Positions 38,021-49,263 of a stretch of DNA of 64,000 bases are shown here, piece after piece. Within the stretch, counting starts at the first letter, position 1, and each line of letters starts with the position of its first letter. Made by a program: the position numbers and the translations under genes. The notes under the pieces are model-generated. The model did not search any database and was not told the origin of the DNA. It worked only from the letters and a program-made list of their open reading frames with translations. The stretch comes from Oscillospiraceae bacterium (GTDB lineage: Bacteria; Bacillota; Clostridia; Oscillospirales; CAG-272): contig CP091718.1 in NCBI GenBank assembly GCA_022009675.1, positions 1,240,001 through 1,304,000 on the forward strand. The letters are read 5' to 3'.

Positions 38021-38880
38021 AAGAGGGCAAGCCCCCCGCCGGGGGTACTTGCCCCGCAGGTTCAGCCCGTGCCGCTTCCGGCTCAGGCGCGGGGATGCAA
38101 GGGGCGAAGCCCCTTGCATAAGAAAAACTGAAAATCCCCCTTCCCATTGGGAAGGGGGTCGAGAGGGATGGGGGCAGGGGGAGTCTATCCTTCCCCTTCG
38201 GTAAAGGGGGCAGAAAAAGCAAACTAAAGGCAGGGTAAGCAGGCGACAAAGAGGGCAAGCCCCCTCCGGGGTACTACAGCGGCAGAGGCTTTCAGTACCG
38301 TAAACGATCTGATGCCGGGGCGCCGGGGCGAAGCCCCCGGCAAAAATTAACTTATAGCCTCCCCCTTCCCGTCGGGAAGAGCGCTCTGCGAGCGCGGGCA
38401 GAGCTATCCTTCCCCTTCGGGGAAGGGGGCAGAAAAAGCAAGCTACAGGCAGGGGTGGTAGGTGACAAAGAGGGCAAGCCCCCTCCGGGGTACTACAGCG
38501 GCAGGGGATGTCAGTGCCGTAAACGGTCTGATGCCGGGGCGCCGGGGCGGAGCCCCCGGCAAAATTAACTATAGTCTCCCCCTTCCCCGGAGGGAAGTCG
38601 AGGGGATGGGGGCAGGGGAGTCTATCCTTCCCCTTCGGGGAAGGGGGCAGAAAAAGCAAACTAAAGGCAGGGGCGGCAAGCGACCAAGAGGGCAAGCCCC
38701 CTCCGGGTACTTGCCCCGCAGGTTCAGCCCGTGCCGCTTCCGGCTCAGGCGCGGGGAAGCAAGGGGCGAAGCCCCTTGCATAAGAAAACTATAAAATCCC
38801 CCTTCCCGCCGGGAAGGGGTCGGGGGGATGGGGGCAGAAAAGCAAACTAAAGGTAGGATAGGCAGGCGACAAAACAGATA
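38021..38880. repeat. Hairpin-rich intergenic repeat cluster, four units of two types
   Basis: Units alternate between the GATGCAAGGGGC type (hairpins at 38095-38119 and 38757-38781) and the GATGCCGGGGCGCC type (about 38310-38345 and 38528-38562). They are separated by CTTCCCCTTCGGGGAAG hairpins and AGCAAACTAAAGGCAGG. No gene is visible in 38021-39505. Confidence 0.85.
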
Positions 38881-39015
38881 AGCTCTTGCCATTACAGAAT
38901 CATACAAAAACTTTAGGCATATTGTACAAGCCAAAGGGCTGCAAACCGGGGGCGCAGTCCGCAACCATTCCGTGCTGGTTAAATTTATTTTTAACGTAAA
39001 ATTTGGAAATAACCC

Positions 39016-39045
39016 TTGATTTTTTTATAAAGATTATGTTACAAT
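39016..39045 (+). promoter_or_regulatory. Promoter of the capsule/surface locus
   Basis: TTGATT (39016-39021), an 18-nt spacer and TACAAT (39040-39045) in an AT-rich stretch, just before a structured leader of about 450 nt. Confidence 0.65.
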
Positions 39046-39051
39046 AGTACC

Positions 39052-39505
39052 GACTGGAGCAAGTAGGGCACCATAGGATGCCTACTTCTGCTCAAAAGTG
39101 ACGAATGGATAGCTGCGGCTCATGGATCCCCCTGCGTGTGAGCCGCTTCTCCTTATCCGGAGGGTCAGACAGAAACAGTTGGTAGTGAAAAGAAAAAACG
39201 GTGATGACACGACAGAGGTGAGCGAGGATGAATGTGACAACTCCCTGTCAGATGGCAGTCATTGCGCTGGTCATTGTGATCGATTCGCCGGGAACGCCTG
39301 GGAAAGAACGGCAAACTGTTTACAATTTTCAAATTCCGGACAGTGAAGTGCAACGCAGAGAATGAAGCGCGACGCAGAGGTGGACGTACCCCCAGTGGGC
39401 AGGGACAAAGGATGTACGCAGTACCCGGGGCAGGGTGTTCCTGCGTCGGACTCATCCGGATGAGTTGCCCCAGCTACGGAGTGATCAAGCATAAGAGGGT
39501 GATGA
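39052..39505 (+). promoter_or_regulatory. Long structured leader of the capsule locus
   Basis: No convincing coding gene lies in this 450-nt leader. Two hairpins stand out. In one, GAGCAAGTAGG with a GCACC top pairs with GGATGCCTACTTCTGCTC (39057-39093). In the other, GCGGCTCA (39115-39122) pairs with TGAGCCGC (39139-39146). Long leaders like this precede polysaccharide operons controlled by NusG-type processive antiterminators; that role is inferred here. Confidence 0.5.
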
Positions 39506-40370
39506 ATGGGAATGGGAAGTGAACTGTCAGCGCATCAGAAACTCTTGCTGGAGATGCTGAAAGATTTTGACGCTGTATGTCGCAGGCATGGTATTCGGTA
39601 TCAGCTGTTTGCCGGGAGCGCGTTGGGGGCGGTCAGGCACAACGGCTTTATTCCTTGGGATGATGATTTGGACGTGATCCTGTCACGCAGTGAATACGAG
39701 CGCTTCTTCCGGGAAGCGGCTATGGATTTCGATCCTGAGATCTATTATGTTCAGCAGGAGCACAGTCCGCACTGGTCAATGCATTTTTCCAAGTTGCGCC
39801 GCAATGGCACGACCTGCATTGAAAAATACCACCCGAAGGATCCGGGGATTCATCAGGGTGTATACATTGATATTTTTCCGTATGATAATTTGGCAAGTAG
39901 CCCGTTTCAACGGCGGCTGCAATTCGCCGCATCCAAAGTGATCATCGCCAAGGCGCTCTGGGAGCGGGGGTACGAAACCAACAACGTTGCAAAGAAACTG
40001 TTTTTGCAGGTCTGCCGCCTGCTTCCGCGCCGTTCGATGGAAAGATTCTGCATGCGCAGGGATGATACCGAGTCGCGGATGGTACACTCTTTTTCTCGCT
40101 GCCGGAAGAAGGTATAAGAAAAATATTTTCCCCCGTACATGGCTGGACGATTGTGCAGAGCTGCCTTTTGAGGACGGTGTGTTTCCGGTTTCTACGCATT
40201 ATGACGCACTGCTGACGCGACTGTATGGAGATTACCGGACACTCCCCTCGCCCGAAGAGCGGAAATGCAAGGAGCATGTCGCAATTTTTGACCTCAATTC
40301 ATCCTATGAAGGGCATCTGAAAGAACAGAAGGAGATGCATTTTGCAATACATACCAGGAGTATTCGATAA
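39506..40370 (+). CDS. LicD-family phosphotransferase (frameshifted)
   Basis: LicD-type nucleotidyltransferase-fold enzymes add phosphocholine or other phospho-substituents to surface glycans. The N-terminal part has HGIRYQLFAGSALGAVRHNG and the metal-binding FIPWDDDLDVILSRSEYERF. VYIDIFPYDNL follows. An indel near 40100 shifts the frame; the C-terminal part continues RRYKKNIFPRTWLDD...LPFEDGVFPVSTHYDALLTRLYGDYRTLP, the usual LicD ending. The total of about 288 residues is normal. It is the first gene after the long leader and marks the start of the capsule/surface locus. Confidence 0.88.
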
Positions 40371-40388
40371 AGCAGGGTGAGAGTTTTT

Positions 40389-41708
40389 ATGGAAGACAAT
40401 ACACCGAGAGTTCTTGTAATCAGCCATACCGTATTCAGCGCAACCGGAAACATGGGGAAGACAATGATGCGTATGCTTGCCGGAATTCCGCCGGATCGGC
40501 TTGCGCAACTGTATTTTCATCAGGAGATTCCGACGAGGCGGTGTTGCCTGCGCTATTTCAGAATTACGGACAGTGAGGTTCTGCGGTCTGTGTTTACCAG
40601 ACGGGCGGGTGGACGGTCTTTCAACGGGGATGACATTGATGAAGCAGCCGACAGCCGGGTGGATTGCGGCAACCTGGCTAAAGTTTACCAGTTCTCAAGG
40701 CGGCGTACCCCTTTGATTTACTTTCTTCGCAACAGTATGTGGGCGGCAGGAAAATGGAAGAGCTCCGCCTTGCTGGAGTGGGCAGAAAGCTTCCAGCCGG
40801 ATGTGATCTTCTTTGCCGCAGGTGACTACGCTTTTTCCTACCGTGTTACGCTTTCCCTCGCACAGTATCTGCAGGTTCCGGTTGTTATGTGGTGTGCGGA
40901 TGATTACTATCTCTCCCCGCCTGTTTCTCCGTTTCGGCGGCTGCAATGCCGCCGCCTGCGCAAGCTTGCTCGGCAGGTCGTGCGGCAGTCCGGATCTGTT
41001 GTTACCATCAGTGATAAAATGGGGACGGACTATGCGCGTTTCTTTGACGTTCCGGCAGAAACTGTCCGGATTTCAAGTGACCCAAATCCTTACGCCCTTC
41101 CGGCAACGCAGCGAACCGGCATCGTCTACGCCGGAAACCTTGGTCTGAACCGCATTGCCCCGTTGGTTGAGCTTGGCCGCGCGCTCAGGCAAGCCGCTTT
41201 GCCTGGTTTTTCTGCCATTGATGTGTATTCCGGCGAGCAGCGTCCCGCCGTTCTCAGACAGATTACGGAGGAAAACGGTCTGCACTATTGCGGAAGAATT
41301 TCCGCATCGGAGGTGGAACGGCTTCTTGGACGCAGTAAGTTTTTTTGGTGTTTACAGAGTCATTCGATGATAAGTCCGTGCGGCGTGTGAAATATTCCCT
41401 TTCAACGAAAATTTCTGAAAGTCTCCGAAGCGGTGCCTGCCTTCTCGCCTACGGGTCGCCGCAGATTGCTTCCATTGAGTATCTGCGCCGACACAATGCC
41501 GCCCGTATCCTGCGGTCTGCGGACGAGCTGCCCGCTGCTCTTCTGGAGCTGTGCAGCAGCCACTGATACATATGCGAAATATGTGCGCGCTGCACAGGAA
41601 CTGGCGGAGCAGTGCCACAATCAGGAACGCAACGATTTTCTCATGTGCCGGATATTCCGTAACGCCATCGAAAATGCCGCATCCGGACAGGAGAACCTTG
41701 AAAAATAA
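40389..41708 (+). CDS. Glycosyltransferase, GT-B type (frameshifted)
   Basis: About 440 residues. RVLVISHTVFSATGNMGKTM is the N-terminal Rossmann start; VIFFAAGDYAFSYRVTLSLA and VPVVMWCADDYYLSP follow. The C-terminal domain has GIVYAGNLGLNRIAPLVELG and, beyond an indel near 41345, SLSTKISESLRSGACLLAYGSPQIASIEYL, which carries the conserved region binding the nucleotide-sugar. A second indel near 41565 precedes the last helices. AGGGTGAG lies before the ATG at 40389. The sugar donor is unknown. Its position after LicD suggests surface-glycan assembly. Confidence 0.82.
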
Positions 41709-41769
41709 AATTGTCCGTTTGTTTTTTGAGTGAGTCCGCATACCGGCTTCTGCACAAAGCAGGAGAGAT

Positions 41770-41823
41770 ATGAAAAAGTATAGTAAAAATAATATAAATA
41801 TAAAATATAGGAGGATACCATGA
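41770..41823 (+). CDS. 17-residue leader peptide coupled to the first giant surface protein
   Basis: The reading frame MKKYSKNNINIKYRRIP has its own CAGGAGAG site. Its TGA overlaps the ATG of the following gene (ATGA, 41820-41823), and its codons contain that gene's AGGAGG site. It is Lys/Asn/Ile rich and very AT-rich. It is too short to test by homology here, but the arrangement fits translational coupling. Confidence 0.45.
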   Translation: MKKYSKNNINIKYRRIP

Positions 41824-44800
41824 GAAGAAAAAGTGACCAAACAAATGCTTGCAGCTGGTCTGACGGTTATCATGCTCTTCTCGGCTCTTTTTCCTGTCAA
41901 TGCCTTTGCATTGGGCGGACAGGGGAATATGGCGGGGATTGAAGGCACGGTTCCGGCACAGGCGGCGCAGGATGCGCCGGAGTACTATGCCTTTCTTCGG
42001 AATCTGAAGGTGCTGGAGGGCTATGCGCAGAAATATGCCCGTGAGCATACCGGGGAGGACGCAGTGGGGCTGGTCATCAATTATGTCCGTTGCGGCGTGG
42101 AAAAATATACCGGCGGCAGCTGGACCATGCTGGCGGGCGAGGAGAAGACCGACTTTACCAAGTACGTGACGAATCAGGACGCAGCCAATGGTACCACTGC
42201 CGGCGCGTTGCGGAGCCTGACGGAGTTTACCCTGCCCAATGGGGACGAGGTGGACTTTGTGCATATGTTCGGCTGTATGGACATCTCCTACCACACCATG
42301 AAAACCAACGCATCTGCCGCGACGATCAATGGCGACCTTGGCGGCTGGGGGGGCGACATTTGCGATCTTATTGATTATACAAAGAAGTACAGTCCCCTTA
42401 CATCCACCACTGTGGAGGATATGGCATACGAGTTGCGCACCGACGGAAAGCACCTGGGCTATGACGATCCTTCCGAGGATGATGATGTCCATAGCTTTGG
42501 TATTTTGGATCTGTATGGCGATTTGGACGCCTACTACATTGTGCGTAATCTTGCGGACGGCAAGACAATCAGCACAATCATGAACAGTTACTTTAATGGC
42601 AACCTCACAGATAAGTTCCGTGCGGAATTTTTGGTGCGAAACCGTTTTCCCGGTGTCAGCACTAAAGAGGAGATCCGTTCGGCGGTGCTCGACGCCTATC
42701 GAAGCAATACGGCTATCGCCGCGCTGGAATCCAGCCGCGGACTGACGGATATCGGGGATCTGCGCGTTGCCTGCTGCTATGCATTTGCCGACTATCTGTA
42801 TGAGCTGACGGGAGTTATCACCGACAAGCCCAGCAACGACTATTACAGCGTGTATTCCAGCGAGACCTCCACGCTGGCTCCCGGCGTTACCCAAACATTG
42901 CGTAGTGCCACGTCCAGAGACGGGAAAACGCTGGTTTACTATATCGCCACGGCGGATGTGACTCGTAGCGACGTTGATGTTTACGCCAACTATAAGGACA
43001 ACATCGGTACACCTTGGGGTATGGCTCGCGTGCAGGATCAGATGGAGGCTGCCAGAGCCCGGCACTCAGATCCGTCACAACCGGATCTGTACATTCCCAA
43101 CTACACCCCGGTGGTCGGCGTGAATGCCGACTTCTACAACATGACCAACGGTGCACCCTCCGGCGCATTGGTTATGGAGGGTGTGGAGTATCACAGCGGA
43201 AGCGGTGCTAACTTCTTTGCTATCCTCAAGGATGGCACACCTATCATTGGCGTGCCTTCGGATTATGCAAAGTATAAAGACAATATCGCCGAAGCCGTGG
43301 GTGGCAGCATCATGCTGGTACGCGACGGTAAGATTGTTGTCGGCAGTAGCGGCAACTACTATGACAGCCGGGCTTCTCGTACCTGCGTGGGTATCACGGC
43401 TGACAATCGCGTGGTGCTGATGGTTATGGACGGTCGGCAGGAACCTGTTTCCGCCGGTGGCAGTGCAATCGAGATTGCGCAGGTCATGCTGGATGCCGGA
43501 TGCGTGGTGGCAATAAATCTGGATGGCGGCGGATCTACCACCTTTGTTGCCAAGGAGGAAGGAGCGGACGAGCTGTCTGTGGTGAACCGACCTTCTGACG
43601 GCTACGCCCGCTCGGTCAGTTCCTCTTTGATGGTGGTATCTACTGCCAAACCCTCCAACGAGTTTGACCACGCCATTGTTTCGGCGGACTATGACTATCT
43701 GACCGTGGGCACCAGCCTGCCAATCACAGTCACCGGCGTCAGCGCGTCCGGAAATGCCGCTCAGCTGCCGGAGGGCACCACCATTCAGGTCAGCGACAGC
43801 CTTGTTGGCTCCGTGAGCGGCGATACGTTCATCGCTTCCGCTGTGGGTGAAGTGCAGGTGCAAGCGGTAGCTGACGGGAAAGTTTTGGGCAGCAAGACGC
43901 TCCATGTTGTGGTACCGACTGAGTTGAAATTCGGGAAGGAGAGCGTCAGCGCCATCTATGGTGTACCGGTGGCTCTGCCCCTGACGGCGCAGTACAACGG
44001 AAACAAGGTGGCTGTGAACCCGGCCGATGTGTTGTTGGGCTTTGTGGAGAACGGGCAGCCTGTTCTGGTGAGTAAGGCAGGAAAACTCGATGGCTTTACT
44101 TTCACCGGTGATGAAAGCTCCGGTATCCGTTCTGTGACTATCGGCGCGGCTTTGTTAAAGAACGGTCAGCCGGACATGAGCAGCGCAGTGATGCTCACTG
44201 TTTACCTGTACAAGGCAGGTGAGGCAACCTTCGACTTTGATGATGTTACCGGTGGCGACCGTATGCTGGCATGGAACCGCCTGGTCTCCAATTCCAGTAC
44301 CAGGGGCGACGGTATTTACTACATCGACAAACCCGGCGTTTCCATGGACATTTTCTATACCTTTGCGGTGGACATGAAGAGGATCCCTGTCCCCGAAAAA
44401 ATCAAGCCGCTGATGGCTTTGCTGCCAGGCGGGGACAATGCAGACGCTACGGCATGGGACTTCCTGCTGCAACTGGCTGAGCGTGTCAGCCAGCATACCG
44501 AAGTGAGAATCCAGGTACAGGCTCCGAAGGGGGTTGTGATGGATACCAGCGGTATGAAACTGGTCAACGAGTATTTTTGAGCTGACATCCTGCGAGGTGG
44601 ATCAGAGCACCAATACGTTGACGCTGATCTGCAATTTTAAGGACCAAACAGAGCCCATTGATCCGTCTACCGCCAACTCGCTGTGCATTCTCAGCGGTTT
44701 GAAACTTACCCCTGCGGACGGGGCGGATTGGCAGAACAATTGCTTGGATATTACCGTCAGAGGTAAGCTCAGCTATGATATTTACCTGCGCTCCAATGCG

Positions 44801-47800
44801 GTGTACGGTATTGCCAGCAACAAGGAAAGCCAGGAAAAGTACGGTATTTATCCCTACGAAAGTGACAAATACACGTATAACGGTTCACCGGAGAGAGGCG
44901 CTCACTTCTACGAGGATAATCTTCGTTCCTTTGAAGACAGCTATACGCTGGATAAGTCCGTGAAGCAGGGCTGGATCCAGGAGGGTGGCAAGTGGTTCTA
45001 TTATCAGAACAATGAAATCCTTACCGGAATTCAGGAATTGCCCAGCTACATCGCCGGGGAGAGCGGTGAGTTCTTCTATGACCTGGGGGATGATGGTGCA
45101 TCCAAGGGCAAGCTCAGCGGTCTGTTTACGTTGAAAGGAAAGCTCTACTTTGCTGAAAACGGTAAACGGATCAAAGGCTGGAAGTCAGTCTCGCATCCCG
45201 GCGGTCGAGTAGAGAATTACTTCTTCAATACATGGAGCTATGCCGCTATGGACGGAGAGCAGACCATCGGCGATTATCACTACACATTCAAAGACTGTGT
45301 CCTGGTTCGCGGTGATCTGATCAGAAACAGCACGGGAACCAAGTATATGTGGGCAGGTTCCTGGGCCACGCAACAATGGCACACCGTGGACGGAAACAGG
45401 TATTACTTCCGATCCAGCGAATACGCTGCTACCGGTTTTTACACCATGAACGAAGGTGGCAAAAATGTTATCTACGTGTTTGGCACAGACGGCGTTTTGC
45501 AGGAGCATGTGAACGGTTTCTACCCATGGAATGGCAATGTCTACTGGGTAGAGAACGGTATTAAAAATGTTGAGCCCGGTTTGCGCTACGTGGAAGGCTA
45601 CTACTACTATTTCAAGTACGAGACCGGCGGTGCCATGGTCAAGAACGGCACCCATTGGGTAGAAACAACCAATGGCTTGATGAAGCAGGGTAGTTACCGC
45701 TTTGACGAGCAGGGACGTATGGTTAGCCCCACCCCCTATCAGGGAACCGTCACCTGGAAAAACTGGGACGGCACCATGCTGGGGACAAGCCCGGTGAACT
45801 ACGACTATGGAACGATTCCAACCTATAACGGAACACCTGCCAGGGCGGCTGATACGCAGTATACCTATCGCTTTATCGGCTGGACACCGGAGCCGGTTCC
45901 TGTAATGGGCAACGCGGAGTATACTGCCGTGTATGAGAAGGAACTGCGCTCCTACACAGTCCGGTGGCTGAACTGGGACGGCAAGGAGTTGTATCGCACG
46001 ACAGAGAAATATGGAGCGACGCCCGTCTATGGCGGCGTGACGCCTACCCGTGCGGATGACGGCGTGAACTCCTATACGTTTAGCGGCTGGAATCAGACCG
46101 TTACTGCTGTTACCGGCGACACCACGTACACTGCACAGTTTACTGTTGCATGCCGCCATGCCGATACGGAGATTCGCAATGCGAAGGACGCCACCTGTAC
46201 CGCTCCCGGTTACACCGGCGATACCTACTGCGGGAAGTGCGGTGATAAGATCAGCAGCGGTGAAGTGATTCCCGCGAAGGGACACACCGAGGTCATCGAC
46301 AAGGCAGTCGCCGCCACCTGCACAGAACCCGGTAAGACCGAGGGCAAGCACTGCTCGGTCTGCAATGAGGTTCTCGTGGCACAGACAGAGATTCCCGCGA
46401 AGGGACACAGTTGGGATGACGGCAAGATTACGACCGCTCCGACCTGTGAAAATGCCGGTGTCATGACCTACACCTGCGCGGTCTGCAACGCAACCAGAAC
46501 CGAAGCGATCGATGCTACTGGTCATACTCCCGTTGATATTGCTGAACAGCCTGCAACCTGCACTGAGCCCGGACACACAGCCGGTACCAAGTGCTCGAAG
46601 TGTGACGCAATTCTCTCCGGCATGGAGGAGATTCCCGCGAAGGGACACACCGAGGTCATCGACCCGGCGGTTGAGCCCACCTGTACCGAGCCCGGCAAGA
46701 CCGAGGGCAAGCACTGCTCCGTTTGCAACGAGATCATCGTCGCGCAGAAGGAGCTTCCCGCGAAGGGACATACCGAGGAGATCCGCAATGCCAAGCCCGC
46801 CACCGACACCGAGGACGGCTATACCGGCGATACCTATTGCTCAGTTTGCAACACGTTGCTGAAGGAAGGCGTTATCGTTCCCAAAACCGGTGCTGTGATT
46901 ACCTGGGTTGTGGACGGCGTGACCATCACAGAGGTCTACGAAAAGGGGAAGATGCCGACGTTCAAAGGCACGACCGATAAACCCGAAACTACGCGCTATC
47001 GTTACGAGTTTGCCGGCTGGGACAAGGAACTTGTTCCGGTGGCGGAAGCTGCGACCTATACCGCCCGGTTCAATGAAATCGGCAAGAATGGTCTGTGCAT
47101 TGAGGGCGAGGATACCTATTGGATAAAAGACGGTCAGAACGTGCCGTTCCCCGGTCTTGTGAAGGTTCAGGACGCAAACGGTCACAACCTGTATTACTAC
47201 TTCGACGCAGATGATAAGGCAGTGAAGAATGTGTTGCCGGAGGGAGATAGTGATTTCTGGATCCCTGCGGAAAAGACCAACGGCCTGCTTCCTGAGTGGG
47301 GGTACTACTTTGATGAAAACGGCGTAATTTTCCATGATGAGCAGTTCCAGAACGGCATTGTCGAGGAAGGCGGCGTCAAGTACTACTACATTGATGGCAT
47401 CCGTGCTCACATGGGTATGTTCAGGCTTGACGGCAACTACTATTACGCCAAGGCAGACGGCGCGTTGATTGTTAACCAGACCTGCCACTGCAGGCGGATG
47501 GGCGACAGCGGCCTCCCGGAGGGGACGTATAGTTTTGATGCAGACGGAAAGCTCAAGAACGGTATCGTTGCAGAGAACGACAGTCTGTACTACTACAAGG
47601 ACGGCGTTCGCTACTACGCCGGTCTGATCGAGATCGACGGCAGCTACTACTATGTCAGGACGAGCGGCGAGGTGGTTCACGGCTGTAGCCACTGGATCAC
47701 CAAGACCAACGGTCTGATGAGTGAGCGGAGCTATACTTTTGACGACGACGGCAGGATGACTGACCCGGAGATTCAGAATCCCGCTAAGGACGGCATCGTA

Positions 47801-48463
47801 GCAGAGGACGGCAGCCTGTACTACTACAGGGACGGCGTTCGCTACTACGCCGGTCTGATCGAGATTGACGGCAGCTACTACTACGTCAGGACGAGCGGCG
47901 AGGTGGTTCACGGTCGCAACTACTGGATCACCAAGACCAATGGTCTGATGGGGGAGCGGAGCTATCAGTTTGCCGAGGACGGCAAGATGATCAACCCCGA
48001 AATCAAGAACCTCAGTAAGAACGGCATCGTAGCGGAGGACGGCAGCCTGTACTACTACAGAGACGGCGTTCGCTACTACGCCGGTCTGATTGAGATTGAC
48101 GGCAGCTACTACTATGTCAGGACGAGCGGCGAGGTGGTTCACGGGTGCAACTACTGGATCACCAAGACCAATGGTCTGATGGGGGAGCGGAGCTATCAGT
48201 TTGCCGAGGACGGCAAGATGATTAACCCCGAAATCAAGAACCTCAGTAAGAACGGCATCGTCGCGGAGAACGACAGCCTGTACTACTACAAGGACGGCGT
48301 TCGCTACTACGCCGGTCTGATCGAGATCGACGGCAGTTACTACTATGTCAGGACGAGCGGCGAGGTGGTTCACGGACGCAACTACTGGATCACCAAGACC
48401 AACGGACTGATGGTTGAGCGGAGCTATCAGTTTGCCGAGGATGGCAAGATGATTCTTGGCTAA
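41820..48463 (+). CDS. Giant surface protein with phosphodiester glycosidase (NAGPA) domain (frameshifted)
   Basis: About 2213 residues. The signal peptide is MRRKVTKQMLAAGLTVIMLF followed by SALFPVNAFA once an extra A near 41833 is removed. A helical N-terminal region precedes the NAGPA/DUF2233 domain at about 400-610: GVNADFYNMTNGAPSGAL, VVLMVMDGRQEP and the hallmark INLDGGGSTTFV. Beta domains follow, with an extra T near 44577 breaking the frame. Next are two Listeria-Bacteroides-type repeats (VTWKNWDGTMLGT; FIGWTPEPVPVMGNAEYTA), six Cys/His modules of about 41 residues (46155-46890) and Tyr-rich cell-wall-binding-like repeats, with four units of about 74 residues (GIVAENDSLYYYKDGVRYYA). 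NAGPA domains cleave GlcNAc-1-phosphodiesters on glycans, so a capsule or teichoic-acid target is plausible. Confidence 0.8.
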
Positions 48464-48520
48464 ATCCACACGCGCCGGGGGCGCGAATCCGCCCCGGCAT
48501 ATCAGGAGAGAGGGAGAAGA

Positions 48521-49261
48521 ATGAATCAACTGCTCAAGTATATTGCAGAGCAGGGGCATGGGCAACTTTTCTATAATATCTTCTTCGCCGCAGGCTTTGT
48601 AGCAGTCATCCTGTTTGCATTGTTTTTCGGTAAGAAGTATCGCCTTCCCCGATGGAAAGCACTGGTTTTCGTTGTAGGTGTGTACACCGTTTCAGCGATC
48701 TGGATGTTCGTTCAATGCTGGATAGAGAACGGCTTCAAGGGCTGGGGCGGAAACAACATTGTGCGAACTTTTGTATGGGTTCCGCTGGCGGCTCTGCTGG
48801 TCGGAAAGATCATGAAAATTGAATGGAGCCGCGGCTGTGATTTTGTTGCACCCTGCGTTCCTCTGGTACAGGGCGTAGCCCATTGGGGTTGCCTGTTTGT
48901 CGGCTGTTGCCATGGTTATCCATGCAACTGGGGTATATACAATCCCCTGCTGGAGAAGAACGTCTTTCCCATGCCGGTGTTGGAAGCTTTGACGGCGCTT
49001 GCTGTCGTGTTTCTTGTGTGCCGCTATGAGAAACAGCGAGACTACCAGCCAAACGGTCTGGCGTATCCCTTGATGCTGATGCTGTTCGGCTATTCCAGAT
49101 TCCTACTGGAATTTGGAAGAGATAATAAAAAACTGTTTTTGGGGATCTCGTCCCTGGCGCTCCACGCATTGTTTATGGCACTTGTCGGGACGGCAATGTA
49201 CGTCACGATAAAAGAAAAGAATCAAAAGCAGCTCACCAAAAAACGAAACAGGAGGAAGTGA
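48521..49261 (+). CDS. Prolipoprotein diacylglyceryl transferase-like membrane protein
   Basis: A 246-residue protein with about seven membrane helices and Lgt-family signatures. VAHWGCLFVGCCHGYPCNWG corresponds to the Lgt GR-x-GC/N-F block, and YSRFLLEFGRDNKK matches the RF-x-x-EF-x-R block with functional Arg and Glu. It is unlikely to be the housekeeping lgt, because it lies between two giant surface-protein genes, is shorter than usual, and its first block starts with His-Trp-Gly. It may lipidate or otherwise modify a partner in this locus. Its TGA overlaps a GTG, and the next gene's ATG follows after two bases. Confidence 0.78.
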   Translation: MNQLLKYIAEQGHGQLFYNIFFAAGFVAVILFALFFGKKYRLPRWKALVFVVGVYTVSAIWMFVQCWIENGFKGWGGNNIVRTFVWVPLAALLVGKIMKIEWSRGCDFVAPCVPLVQGVAHWGCLFVGCCHGYPCNWGIYNPLLEKNVFPMPVLEALTALAVVFLVCRYEKQRDYQPNGLAYPLMLMLFGYSRFLLEFGRDNKKLFLGISSLALHALFMALVGTAMYVTIKEKNQKQLTKKRNRRK

Positions 49262-49263
49262 AA

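Noticed and set aside
39052..39505. A short frame (39122-39346) in the capsule leader
   Set aside because: It has no ribosome site and runs through hairpin sequence; no protein similarity is visible.
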